32,569 bases of DNA from a virus, in IMG/VR virus record IMGVR_UViG_3300046665_000077, positions 1 to 32,569 of that record; one strand, given 5' to 3'. How positions within the stretch are numbered: position 1 is the first letter of the stretch; each line of letters begins with the position of its first letter. A program made the position numbers and the translations under genes. Of the stretch, positions 18,071 through 25,642 are shown piece after piece. The notes beneath the pieces were generated by a model. That model was not told the DNA's origin, did not search any database, and was given only the letters and a program-made list of their open reading frames with translations.

Positions 18071-18494
18071 ACCTACTGTTCACCGCCCTCTTGGATGGGG
18101 CTACCCTGAATAGGTCAGAGTCGCCAAGACCTTCCTCTTCTCTTAAATTCTCAATGACCGTGTTTGCCTGACCAAGCAACTTCTCAGCCAGTTCACTGTA
18201 ATCGACAGCCTTGCGTTTCCAGCCTGTATCAATACCCTTAACTTCAATGTCCACTCTAGCGGGCATTGTCGGGCACAGGAGAGCCGCCATCGTATAGATA
18301 ACAGCTAACCTAACCTTTGGACTAGTAGGGTCTACAGTCGAAGGTAGATAGCTTAGAACGTCCATCTCAGCACTGTCGATGACGGTCATGTCATTAATGT
18401 CTTCGTCGGACAGGGTAGTTGAATCGTCCCTGTCTACACCTAGAAGTGTACGAACCGAGCCTAAGTAACTGGTGTCCGTTCTATCAATGACCAT
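18057..18494 (-). CDS. Head-tail connector / adaptor (gp6/gp15-like)
   Basis: 145 residues, start behind GGGGAG. The helical pattern 'LLGVDRDDSTTLSDEDIND' then 'DVLSYLP', a hydrophobic helix (VRLAVIYTMAALLCPTMPAR) and 'YSELAEKLLGQANTVIENLR' is typical of the DNA packaging/adaptor ring proteins that sit under the portal. It is two genes after the capsid gene, the usual location. Confidence is good for the family, not for the stoichiometry. Confidence 0.75.
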   Translation of the reverse strand: MVIDRTDTSYLGSVRTLLGVDRDDSTTLSDEDINDMTVIDSAEMDVLSYLPSTVDPTSPKVRLAVIYTMAALLCPTMPARVDIEVKGIDTGWKRKAVDYSELAEKLLGQANTVIENLREEEGLGDSDLFRVAPSKRAVNSRYEIR

Positions 18495-18511
18495 CTATCT
18501 CCCCGCCCTTC

Positions 18512-18955
18512 TTACTTGATTTCAATAATGGATGCCACAGGCTGGCTTCCCGAAGTCATAAATAGCTTCCGAGCCTTGAATGCCTTTTGTTCCTTGAACA
18601 GCAATCGTTGATTTTCGTCGCCTACTCGAAGATTGGGCTTGTCGCTCACGTAAATGTCACCGTATCCCAAGTTCTCAACAATCAGGGTTGTACCTTCTTC
18701 CTGAGCGTTATAAATGAACTGACCAAAGATAGTAAGCTGTTGAGTAAACTCTGCAACTACATCGCCGTCCAATTCATCCACGCTCACCGTCTCAGTCTCC
18801 TTCTCAGGGACTTTAGGAGTCTCTGCTACTACTTCTGGCTTGACCTCTTCCTTCGTCTCTACGGGTGCTTCAGGGGCTTCTACCGCCGCCACCTTAACTT
18901 CAGCTTCAGCCGCTTTCTCTGCCGCCGTCTTCCGTTTGTTTGTTGTTCCTGCCAT
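18512..18955 (-). CDS. Probable head decoration or accessory protein with Ala/Glu/Pro-rich arm
   Basis: 147 residues. Residues 1-65 are low-complexity, rich in Ala, Glu, Val, Pro and Lys (EAPEAPVETKEEVKPEVVAE), likely an extended arm. The C-terminal ~80 residues look like a compact beta domain. It follows the capsid gene after a strong terminator. A head fibre, decoration or neck accessory role is possible; no family recognised. Binding site GAGGGGAG lies 10 nt before the ATG. Confidence 0.55.
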   Translation of the reverse strand: MAGTTNKRKTAAEKAAEAEVKVAAVEAPEAPVETKEEVKPEVVAETPKVPEKETETVSVDELDGDVVAEFTQQLTIFGQFIYNAQEEGTTLIVENLGYGDIYVSDKPNLRVGDENQRLLFKEQKAFKARKLFMTSGSQPVASIIEIK

Positions 18956-18996
18956 GTTGCAAATCTCCCCTCAAAATGGTATTATTGTGATAATAA

Positions 18997-19029
18997 AAAA
19001 GGTGGGCGGGATTAGCCCCTACCCACCTT
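18997..19029 (-). terminator. Terminator after the major capsid gene
   Basis: AAGGTGGG and CCCACCTT form an 8-bp stem with further inner GGGG/CCCG pairing, followed on the minus strand by TTTTTATTAT. It lies immediately after the capsid stop codon. Confidence 0.85.
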
Positions 19030-19039
19030 ATGGTCAGTC

Positions 19040-20047
19040 TTAAGTCAACGGAGTAACTACGTCAGGCAGAACAGCCGCACAGACTTGAGAAACAATCTTC
19101 TGTCCGAACCATTCTTCTGTCTCGATGAAGTGAGTCTTGGACTCTTCATTGTAGTATTCACGTGTCTTCTGGTTACCTACAACGTTTGCATCAGCATTTT
19201 CCCACTGGAATGTGTAAGCCGCCGCCGCTTCGTCCATAGAAGGACTAGATGGCACGTACAACAGAACAGCGTTGTTGCCCCAAATGTAGTTGGTCAGACC
19301 GTCACCGACACGTTTTTGACCGGAGTTCGCTTTACGAGCATCACCGATGATGATTTTGTCAACATCGAACAATTGACGCATTGCTTCATCCGAAACCATT
19401 TCAGGAGAAATGAAACCTGCAAGGGTCGCTTTGAGTTTCGGGTGGAACTTCAAGATGTTGTAAACGGACTTGGAAAGTACCAAAGTGTTGAAGTTTGGTG
19501 CGCCAAGGCGTTCCGCTTTCTCACGAAGCTTGAAGATATCCTTCTGCGGGTCAGAGTTAGTGTAATCAGACCACTTAGCCGCATCGCCCGCACCGCCAAA
19601 TGTCTGACGAAGGTCAGCATGGAAGTTGTTCGGGTTAGTCATCAGAGCGGCAGTTTTCAACTCTTTGGACAGCAATAGCTGGTCTTTGACTGCCTGTGCC
19701 GCACGTTCTTTGAGACGGAAGATACGCTCTTCGTCGGCATTGGCGATTTCTTCAGGGTACAGTGCGTAACGTTTCGCATAGCCTTCAGCGAAGTACGCAT
19801 CGTCACTCCATCCGAGTCTCATTTCACTCGCCACAGTGCCCGGAGCACGGCGAAGGTCGTCATCAGACTTCATGTGTTCCATGTAATCGAATACCATGTA
19901 ACGGTCAGCCTGTTTGCTAACAGAGACTACAGGAACTACTTCCTCACCAATAAACTTGTTCGTGTTGCCTTTATAGGCTACCGAGATGTTCGTCAAGTAT
20001 TGGTCGTAGTGTGTATTCTTGATATTGTGTTTAGCGAATGTAGACAT
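19040..20047 (-). CDS. Major capsid protein
   Basis: 335 residues, strong AAGGGAGGG site. The sequence has the composition and layout of an HK97-fold major capsid protein lacking a cleavable scaffold domain: 'FIGEEVVPVVSVSKQADRYMV' (as FIGEEVVPVV and SVSKQADRYM), a long helical spine around 'ERIFRLKERAAQAVKDQLLL', and 'HPKLKATLAGFISPEM' followed by a beta-rich C-terminus. It follows protease/scaffold and decoration genes and is followed by a strong terminator, as for the most abundant virion protein. Confidence 0.9.
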   Translation of the reverse strand: MSTFAKHNIKNTHYDQYLTNISVAYKGNTNKFIGEEVVPVVSVSKQADRYMVFDYMEHMKSDDDLRRAPGTVASEMRLGWSDDAYFAEGYAKRYALYPEEIANADEERIFRLKERAAQAVKDQLLLSKELKTAALMTNPNNFHADLRQTFGGAGDAAKWSDYTNSDPQKDIFKLREKAERLGAPNFNTLVLSKSVYNILKFHPKLKATLAGFISPEMVSDEAMRQLFDVDKIIIGDARKANSGQKRVGDGLTNYIWGNNAVLLYVPSSPSMDEAAAAYTFQWENADANVVGNQKTREYYNEESKTHFIETEEWFGQKIVSQVCAAVLPDVVTPLT

Positions 20048-20063
20048 TAGTAGTTACCCTCCC

Positions 20064-20468
20064 TTATACTTCGTAACGTTTCTTAGCGATAAGCACTTGA
20101 ACGAGTTGACCTGCAACTACGTCATTGTGCGCTTCCCCAAGAACGTTCGCTTTAGTTCCAGCCGCCAAACCTGCGGCACGTTTTGCCTTACCACCTGCGG
20201 CAACAATTACGTCTTCGCCAAAGGCGATATCCTCAGCCGCTTCAATCTCAACAATACGGTCAAGTTGAACCGACACAGTTGCGCCGTCACGGTCTTCCAT
20301 TTGGTAGGTAACAACACCCACCGGAACTTGGTTGTCCGTCTGAGGGACTTCTACTTCACGTGGATTGCCCACGATATAAGTAACTGCTTGTTCCATACCT
20401 ACGGTCTTGTAAGTCGCATTTTCACGGTATGTGAATGGACGTTGGAAACCTGTTACTGTACCTGCCAT
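20064..20468 (-). CDS. Capsid decoration protein (DUF2190/gpD-like)
   Basis: 134 residues, all-beta, with repeating 'G-x-V' turns: VGVVTYQMEDRDGATVSV, then GEDVIVAAGGKAKRAAG, then GQLVQVLI. Small barrel-like proteins of this pattern placed between scaffold and capsid genes act as head-stabilising or decoration proteins. The ribosome site GGGAGG is strong and spacing to the capsid gene is short (16 nt), indicating co-expression. Confidence 0.7.
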   Translation of the reverse strand: MAGTVTGFQRPFTYRENATYKTVGMEQAVTYIVGNPREVEVPQTDNQVPVGVVTYQMEDRDGATVSVQLDRIVEIEAAEDIAFGEDVIVAAGGKAKRAAGLAAGTKANVLGEAHNDVVAGQLVQVLIAKKRYEV

Positions 20469-20488
20469 TGGTTAAATACCTCCCTTAA

Positions 20489-21085
20489 TTACTTGCCGTG
20501 CTTCTGACGAAGTTCAGCAGTATGTTTTTCAGTTAGTGCTACAAGGTCGCCACCATGACGGTTAAACTCTTGCATCGCCAGTCGAGCACCTTCTTGGCGA
20601 ATATCGTTCAAGGAAAGTTCAACAGCAGGAGCATCGGCTTGACGTTCTACCTCAGCTTCTTGTGCAGTTACCCGTGCGGCTTCAACCGTTGCAGGGAACT
20701 CGCCTTTGAATGCGGACAATTCTTCCTTGATTTCAGCAACACTCAGGGTTGCAACGTATTTGCTATAGCGTTCAGTGTTGAACTGATTACCACGTGCGGC
20801 TACGCCCGCCTTAACTGTTTCATCAATCAGGCTGTTACGATACTCGTCTGCCAGTTCTGCCTTTGCGGACAGTTCCTCAATTTGAGCATCCTTAGCCGCC
20901 AATTCGTCTTTGAGTTCGCTAACCTTGGACAATGTTTCCGTCAGCGTAGCTTCACTCTTTCCAAGCTTCTCAGCAAAGCCGTCATGGGCAAGTTTAAGTT
21001 GGTCATACAAGTCTTGAGACACGACTGGTTTCAGCGGTTCAGCAGAAAGCAATCCAGTCTCAGGGGCTTTATTTGCTTCAGACAT
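20489..21085 (-). CDS. Nested scaffold protein from an internal start
   Basis: Inside the protease gene, an in-frame ATG at 21085 is preceded by AAAAGGAG with 9-nt spacing, as good as any start in the window. Initiation here gives a 198-residue protein (MSEANKAPETGLLSAEPLKP onward) made almost wholly of coiled coil (ELKDELAAKDAQIEELSAKA) with an acidic, Ala-rich end. That is the form of a scaffolding protein, and the arrangement equals lambda C/Nu3. The site is seen; separate translation is inferred. Confidence 0.7.
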   Translation of the reverse strand: MSEANKAPETGLLSAEPLKPVVSQDLYDQLKLAHDGFAEKLGKSEATLTETLSKVSELKDELAAKDAQIEELSAKAELADEYRNSLIDETVKAGVAARGNQFNTERYSKYVATLSVAEIKEELSAFKGEFPATVEAARVTAQEAEVERQADAPAVELSLNDIRQEGARLAMQEFNRHGGDLVALTEKHTAELRQKHGK

Positions 21086-21955
21086 TTCTTCACACTCCTT
21101 TTGATATTTGCTAAAGTCTCTACGCTCGTTGGTGTTCGTAAAGAGTTGCATATTACCTTTTGATAGAGTACACAAAATTTGTGCGTCTCTAGGTAGGTTT
21201 TTCAGTTCGTCTACATTATAGAGCGATGACTCACCCAACTTAACACTAGAGTCGTAATCAGTAGAATTTGTACTCAAGTTTTGGTGGGAAGTATCATTTC
21301 TGCCGTTCTGAATGATTGCTCGATTTACTGCACCTGCGTAAACAAGGGAGTTCTCGATACCTTCACCGCCGTCAGCGATGATGTTACAGCGTTGCTTTTC
21401 AACGTCCTCGCCCACCTGAACATCGTAGGTCATGCCGGGAATATGAGAGCACTTGTCGTAGTCTCGAAGGTCATGCTTACAAATGGAGCACTTGACTTCA
21501 TTCATAGAGAATCCGATAGATGTATCGAATGTATGACCGACTTCGATGTGGTTTGCCAAGTCCTGTGTGGTCATGCCGTTAATCTCAGTACGTAGTGGGT
21601 TCTTCGTTCCGTCTTCGTCCTCCATGTATTTGACCATGTAATGGTCGATGTACAAGGTTTTGACCTCTTCCCCATCTATAGCATCTACTTTCACTTCAGC
21701 ATCAAATGTGCGCCCGAATGGAAGCCTGTTGCTATTATGGGAAGCCAGAAGACCTACGCCAGTCCGGTAATCTTTCTTCAGCTTGTCCAGCATCTTGTCG
21801 GACATGTTGATACTGTATTCCCCGAACCACCCGTGTCGCTTGATTGGCAGAGTGTCGGCTGAAAGACTATTAAATACATAAACTTGTTCTTCTTTCAGGT
21901 CTACCTGAGAGAACTTGTTAATCTTGTTCAACTGCGCCCGTGTAGGGGTTGGCAT
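20489..21955 (-). CDS. Prohead protease fused to scaffold domain
   Basis: 488 residues behind AAGGAGGTG. Residues 1-230 form a capsid maturation protease: LLASHNSNRLPFGRTF holds the likely catalytic His73, and FDTSIGFSM holds the likely Ser146. A zinc-ribbon-like cluster follows (C156, C159, C169, H171: CSICKHD then KCSHIPG). Residues ~230-290 are a linker and the rest is coiled-coil scaffold, also made from an internal start. Family knowledge: the protease removes the scaffold from the prohead. It lies between portal and decoration genes and is led by promoter P3. Confidence 0.85.
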   Translation of the reverse strand: MPTPTRAQLNKINKFSQVDLKEEQVYVFNSLSADTLPIKRHGWFGEYSINMSDKMLDKLKKDYRTGVGLLASHNSNRLPFGRTFDAEVKVDAIDGEEVKTLYIDHYMVKYMEDEDGTKNPLRTEINGMTTQDLANHIEVGHTFDTSIGFSMNEVKCSICKHDLRDYDKCSHIPGMTYDVQVGEDVEKQRCNIIADGGEGIENSLVYAGAVNRAIIQNGRNDTSHQNLSTNSTDYDSSVKLGESSLYNVDELKNLPRDAQILCTLSKGNMQLFTNTNERRDFSKYQKECEEMSEANKAPETGLLSAEPLKPVVSQDLYDQLKLAHDGFAEKLGKSEATLTETLSKVSELKDELAAKDAQIEELSAKAELADEYRNSLIDETVKAGVAARGNQFNTERYSKYVATLSVAEIKEELSAFKGEFPATVEAARVTAQEAEVERQADAPAVELSLNDIRQEGARLAMQEFNRHGGDLVALTEKHTAELRQKHGK

Positions 21956-21987
21956 ATTACACCTCCTTACTCGAATTACTCATAAAC

Positions 21988-22016
21988 AATATAGGGTCGT
22001 GCCTGACAGCACTAAC
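21988..22016 (-). promoter_or_regulatory. Late-type promoter P3
   Basis: GTTAGT, 17 nt, TATATT, then G on the minus strand, in the 77-nt gap between portal and protease genes. A GTACGT motif lies just upstream of the -35. Confidence 0.7.
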
Positions 22017-22032
22017 AACTGTGACGTACAAA

Positions 22033-23469
22033 TTAGTTGCCAGCGCTATCGGTACTTGATGGGTTGGACGGGGAGCGCTCGTCAGTAGCCCCTTTTGCTT
22101 CCGGTTTAACTACGCCAAGCATCTCCTTGTCCGGTTCTCCCACCGCTTTGTGCCCTGTAATTTCCTCAGAAGCCATGTCATTGTCAATAAATCCGTTGTT
22201 ACGTTTGGCAACAGCATTCTGAATAGCAATCTGCTCGAATTGGCTCTTCTCAAGGTCAGTACGGATTTCAGTGTCCTCAAATTGAAAGAATACATAGCCT
22301 TGCATACCATTGATATTGAGGTACTTCGTCAACGCACGTGAAATCATGCTCTCGATAAGGTCACGGATTCTCTTTACCGATTTCATGAAAATCTTGATTT
22401 CCAGTTTCGCATACTGCTCCGTTTGCCCTTGGGAACGCCGCCCCATGAGCGTAGGGTACTGTTTCAAGGCATTGTTAATCTGAGTGTCGATAACAGCCAT
22501 GAGTTTCTGAACATCAATCGTAGACTTAGCCGTATCGACCATATCAACCTCAACGCTGTCAAAATGCACGAATGCGGCATCAGGGTCAAGCTTCGAGTAC
22601 ATGTCGATAATCATGCTGAGTTGGTTGTTGAGCCATTCCTGCTTCTTGGCTTCGTTGTTACGGATGTTGATAGGCATACGCTTCAGCAAGACTTCTTCGA
22701 CAATCTTAATGTCATACTTACCGTAACCTTGGTTATGGACGACCATCTTAATGTCCTCTAAGACCTGCGTATGGAACGCCAATGCCTGTAGAACAGACAG
22801 GAACGGCGATGTGCCGTAAGGGTCTGTCTCAGTCTCGTCCACGCCTTCGTAGAAGAAGGTTGGAATATCAAGCTTCACGGAACTTTGATAGGGTACGAGA
22901 CGGTTATCTTCAACCTTGAAATCAATCGTGTCAGGGTCTACCGAAGCAAAGTAAAGGACATTCTTGTAATCCCTGTCCATCACCATCTCCATCGAGACAG
23001 CCCCACGCATAAGAGCAGAGTCAAACAGCATGTCTACAAGTCTTTCAATCGAGCGTGACTTTTCAAATCCGTTGCTATTGTAGTAGTCCAATCCAAGTAA
23101 AAAGTCATCAATCAATTTCTGACCGGACTTGTGCTCTGTCGTCCCGTCCATGAGGGTTACTTTGGCTTTATAGCCGCTGTTCCCGATAATCTTAAAGTTC
23201 CAAATAGCCTGTGAAACGTCAGGATGGTTATGCTTTACCATCTTGAGCAACGTCTTAGGACTAAACCTCTTAAAAGTGTCTTCCGTCAGCTTCATGTGCT
23301 TGTTGACACGTCCTACAGAACCGTCTGTAAGCCCGCTAGTCGTCTTTCTTGACCCACCGAACGATTCCACCGGAATACGTTCTGCGTACTCAGCAGAGCG
23401 GTCTACAGGCTTCTCCTGACGTGTAAAGACACTAGCCACACGGCTAAACATTGTTTTCCAAAAACCCAA
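22033..23469 (-). CDS. Portal protein
   Basis: About 478 residues. The frame opens at an ATG at 23505, but that ATG is part of the -10 of promoter P4b (TATAATG), so it cannot be used from that promoter. The AAGGTGG site points to a TTG at 23469 (LGFWKTMFSRVASVF). Portal features: DPDTIDFKVEDNRLVPY in the clip/wing region, a 'FYEGVDETETDPYGTSPFLS' segment with the DPYG-S motif of phage portals, and long crown helices. The C-terminus is acidic and disordered. It follows terminase, as in most tailed phages. Confidence 0.88.
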   Translation of the reverse strand: MGFWKTMFSRVASVFTRQEKPVDRSAEYAERIPVESFGGSRKTTSGLTDGSVGRVNKHMKLTEDTFKRFSPKTLLKMVKHNHPDVSQAIWNFKIIGNSGYKAKVTLMDGTTEHKSGQKLIDDFLLGLDYYNSNGFEKSRSIERLVDMLFDSALMRGAVSMEMVMDRDYKNVLYFASVDPDTIDFKVEDNRLVPYQSSVKLDIPTFFYEGVDETETDPYGTSPFLSVLQALAFHTQVLEDIKMVVHNQGYGKYDIKIVEEVLLKRMPINIRNNEAKKQEWLNNQLSMIIDMYSKLDPDAAFVHFDSVEVDMVDTAKSTIDVQKLMAVIDTQINNALKQYPTLMGRRSQGQTEQYAKLEIKIFMKSVKRIRDLIESMISRALTKYLNINGMQGYVFFQFEDTEIRTDLEKSQFEQIAIQNAVAKRNNGFIDNDMASEEITGHKAVGEPDKEMLGVVKPEAKGATDERSPSNPSSTDSAGN

Positions 23470-23503
23470 TCTACTCACCACCTTCTCTGTTTCATCAAAA
23501 ATC

Positions 23504-23532
23504 ATTATAGGGTGAAGACCACCTTGACTAAC
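23504..23532 (-). promoter_or_regulatory. Late-type promoter P4b
   Basis: GTTAGT, 17 nt, TATAAT, then G on the minus strand, directly before the portal gene. The short inverted repeat AAGTA-N5-TACTT lies just upstream. Confidence 0.75.
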
Positions 23533-23567
23533 TTAAAGTAGGTCGTACTTATACCTTCTGTACGTAC

Positions 23568-23596
23568 ATTATAGGTTGGTGAAGTCTCTCACTAAC
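23568..23596 (-). promoter_or_regulatory. Late-type promoter P4a
   Basis: GTTAGT, 17 nt, TATAAT, then G on the minus strand, 64 bp upstream of P4b and in tandem with it. The perfect palindrome TGTACGTACA (23559-23568) covers the expected transcription start. Confidence 0.75.
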
Positions 23597-23618
23597 AAAG
23601 TCTTGTAAAACAAATAAA

Positions 23619-23639
23619 GCGTGACCCGAAGGGGAACGC
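23619..23639 (-). terminator. Weak terminator upstream of the portal promoters
   Basis: GCGT/ACGC and CCC/GGG pair around a small loop, followed on the minus strand by TTTATTTGTTTT. It would insulate P4a from transcripts coming from the repeat region. Confidence 0.5.
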
Positions 23640-23685
23640 ATGGTCTGCCTTATTTTACTCAAGGGAGTATTGTCATTACCCCTCG

Positions 23686-23745
23686 CCTATCTTTATTATT
23701 TTATATATCTTTTATGTTTTAATCTTTTAATCTTTTATATATCTT
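23686..23745. other. AT-rich tract beside the 18-bp repeats
   Basis: About 60 bp of nearly pure A+T with reiterated ATCTTTTA/ATATATCTT units. Next to iteron-like repeats it could be a duplex-unwinding element, or simply a flexible regulatory spacer. The 23506-23961 gap holds no convincing gene. Confidence 0.4.
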
Positions 23746-23753
23746 CTTTGGGT

Positions 23754-23863
23754 GTAAACCGTACACTTCAGGAATTGCTAACGAGCGCACATTTTACACA
23801 CGTGGCGGTCTGTATTGTAAACCGTACACTTCAGAATCCTGTATGGTAAACCGTACACTTCAG
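23754..23863 (+). repeat. Three exact 18-bp direct repeats (iteron-like)
   Basis: GTAAACCGTACACTTCAG occurs at 23754-23771, 23817-23834 and 23846-23863, in the same orientation and with unrelated flanks. Start-to-start distances are 63 and 29 bp. It lies in a noncoding gap between large terminase and portal. A protein-binding cluster (replication initiator, regulator or packaging signal) is inferred. Confidence 0.85.
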
Positions 23864-23927
23864 GTACAATATGCAGACGTAATCAGCTAACCGCATACTA
23901 CATGTTGACTACTCAGCGAAAAGAAAT

Positions 23928-23956
23928 AGAGCCACGGCGTAATTGCCTGTGGCTCT
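23928..23956 (-). terminator. Terminator after large terminase
   Basis: AGAGCCAC pairs with GTGGCTCT, with inner GGC/GCC, then ATTTCTTTT on the minus strand, six bases past the terminase stop. It may also act on the plus strand. Confidence 0.85.
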
Positions 23957-23961
23957 TCTTG

Positions 23962-25638
23962 TCAGTGTCGGGATGCTCCCATAATGCTTGGCATCGACCA
24001 GTGCTCAACTTCTTCGGGGTCATCGTTGGAACAAAGGAAGACGGCGGCTGTCCGAGCATCGCACGTATCTTTACCTCTTCCCTTCTCATGGTCGATTTTA
24101 TTGCCGTTGATAATCAGGATGTGTTTCATATCGCTGTTGGCAGTTTCGTCGTCCAAGAGTTCAAGCTGGCTTGTGTATGCAAGGTTCTTGAAGTTCGTGT
24201 AGATTGCCACTTGGAACGGGTTAGAGAACACTTTATCTTCAGCTTCTACACCCAACTCAGCAAGCTTCTGAACCATTGCACCGGAGTTGAATTTATCCAT
24301 GAGTGCCTTCTTAACGTATACGTTCTGGCAAATCCACTCTACCACGTCGATAACGTTTTGCACGTTGACCGGAATCTTGTACGCTGTGTCAGGCTTCCAC
24401 TCAATCAGCAAGTCCTCTACGGGCTTGTTACGGGCTTTCTCGACAGACTCGCCACCCTCAACAACTTCCTCATAGTAAGTCTCCCCATGGAACAGACTCA
24501 GCGTGTAGGAGTCACTTGAAATACCTCCATCAAGCCCAAGGTAGTAAGTCCTCGATTGGTCAAGTGCAAGGGTCTCCCTGAAGATATTGAGGTCAAAGCC
24601 CACGAAGTGACGCTCGTCTCCGTTATCCAACGCACTGGTAATCGTAATCTCTTCCAGCACAGCAGGGTTAAACTTGCCTTCTTTAACGCAATCGTCGATA
24701 CGCTCAGGGAATTTGAAGAAGCCCCCACGGTTGGCGGGTGGAATGCACTGGTAACGCATAGCCGCACCTTCAGGGTCTTTTGCAAAGTCCATGTTCAAGT
24801 CTTCCCGTTTGATATTCGGGTTGATTTCCCACGATGCTCCTATAGACGACATTACCTCTGGAAACTCAGGGTCTTGTCCCTGCTTGTACTTGTACATCAT
24901 AAAATCTTCCGCAGAACGTGGGAATGAGATAAACATCAGCAATGCCTTTTTACCGTAACGGGACATTGCGGACGACCGGATGGTGTCATATGCAAACTCA
25001 GCCAGTTCCCACTCGAAGTCTCCAACTTCATCGAAAATCCCAACAAGTGGGTTAAATCCCTCAAAGCTTCCGGCTTCAGAGTGACCCGAAAAGGCACGAA
25101 TCTCATTGTAGAAAACAATTGTATCTTTCTTTTCTTGGTACTCATTATACGCCAGCGGCTTCCGGTCAACCTTCCTAAACCAAGTACAGGAGTTAAGCCG
25201 TGCCTTGAGTTTCGTAAAGAATACGTTCTCTGCTTGCTTGGCATTCTTCGCCAAGTTGATAATATCAATAGGCTCACCCTGACCGAACCCAAAATACTCC
25301 TGTGGGTTATTCATACAGTTGAGTCGGTACGGGATGTATGCTACAATACCTGAGATGATAAAGTCTTTGCCTGAACCTTTGCCCCACATGGCGGCGAACT
25401 CCGTGACGAGTTTCAAAGGGTCTTCATCATCGAGTGTATCTTTAGCTAGAATACGTTCTACATACTCAAGCAGTTCTGTTTGCTTGCCTTCAAACGGGCT
25501 TTCACCAAGGTACTCATTGAAGAACTGGACAAGTCCTACAGGCTCTTCCCGCCAAACCCCACGTGTGGAGTTGACGGACTCAGCCATGTTAATTACGTCC
25601 TCAAAGAGCGATGAAAGCAAGTCTCTTTCTTCTGCCAT
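23962..25638 (-). CDS. Terminase large subunit
   Basis: 558 residues. ATPase domain with a Walker A-like WGKGSGKD (85-92) and Walker B with catalytic acid in VGIFDEVGDF (199-208; D203, E204). An RNase H-like nuclease domain begins near YYLGLDGGISSDSYTLSLF, whose first Asp is a likely metal ligand, with further acids in NVIDVVEW and ALMDKFNSG. Family knowledge: it docks on the portal, pumps DNA and cuts the concatemer. It follows the thymidine kinase gene by 4 nt and is closed by a strong terminator. Confidence 0.93.
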   Translation of the reverse strand: MAEERDLLSSLFEDVINMAESVNSTRGVWREEPVGLVQFFNEYLGESPFEGKQTELLEYVERILAKDTLDDEDPLKLVTEFAAMWGKGSGKDFIISGIVAYIPYRLNCMNNPQEYFGFGQGEPIDIINLAKNAKQAENVFFTKLKARLNSCTWFRKVDRKPLAYNEYQEKKDTIVFYNEIRAFSGHSEAGSFEGFNPLVGIFDEVGDFEWELAEFAYDTIRSSAMSRYGKKALLMFISFPRSAEDFMMYKYKQGQDPEFPEVMSSIGASWEINPNIKREDLNMDFAKDPEGAAMRYQCIPPANRGGFFKFPERIDDCVKEGKFNPAVLEEITITSALDNGDERHFVGFDLNIFRETLALDQSRTYYLGLDGGISSDSYTLSLFHGETYYEEVVEGGESVEKARNKPVEDLLIEWKPDTAYKIPVNVQNVIDVVEWICQNVYVKKALMDKFNSGAMVQKLAELGVEAEDKVFSNPFQVAIYTNFKNLAYTSQLELLDDETANSDMKHILIINGNKIDHEKGRGKDTCDARTAAVFLCSNDDPEEVEHWSMPSIMGASRH

Positions 25639-25642
25639 GTAA

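Noticed and set aside
18981-19016. Seventh late promoter after the capsid gene (GCTAAT upstream of TTATCA/TATTAT)
   Set aside because: With a 17-nt spacer the -10 matches only poorly; the better TATTAT needs a 15-nt spacer, unlike all other sites.
23640-23849. 69-codon hydrophobic plus-strand frame in the terminase-portal gap
   Set aside because: Arises from the AT-rich tract and the 18-bp repeats; no ribosome site.
23754-23863. CRISPR array
   Set aside because: Only three 18-bp repeats with unequal spacing (45 and 11 nt between copies) and no cas genes; iteron-like instead.
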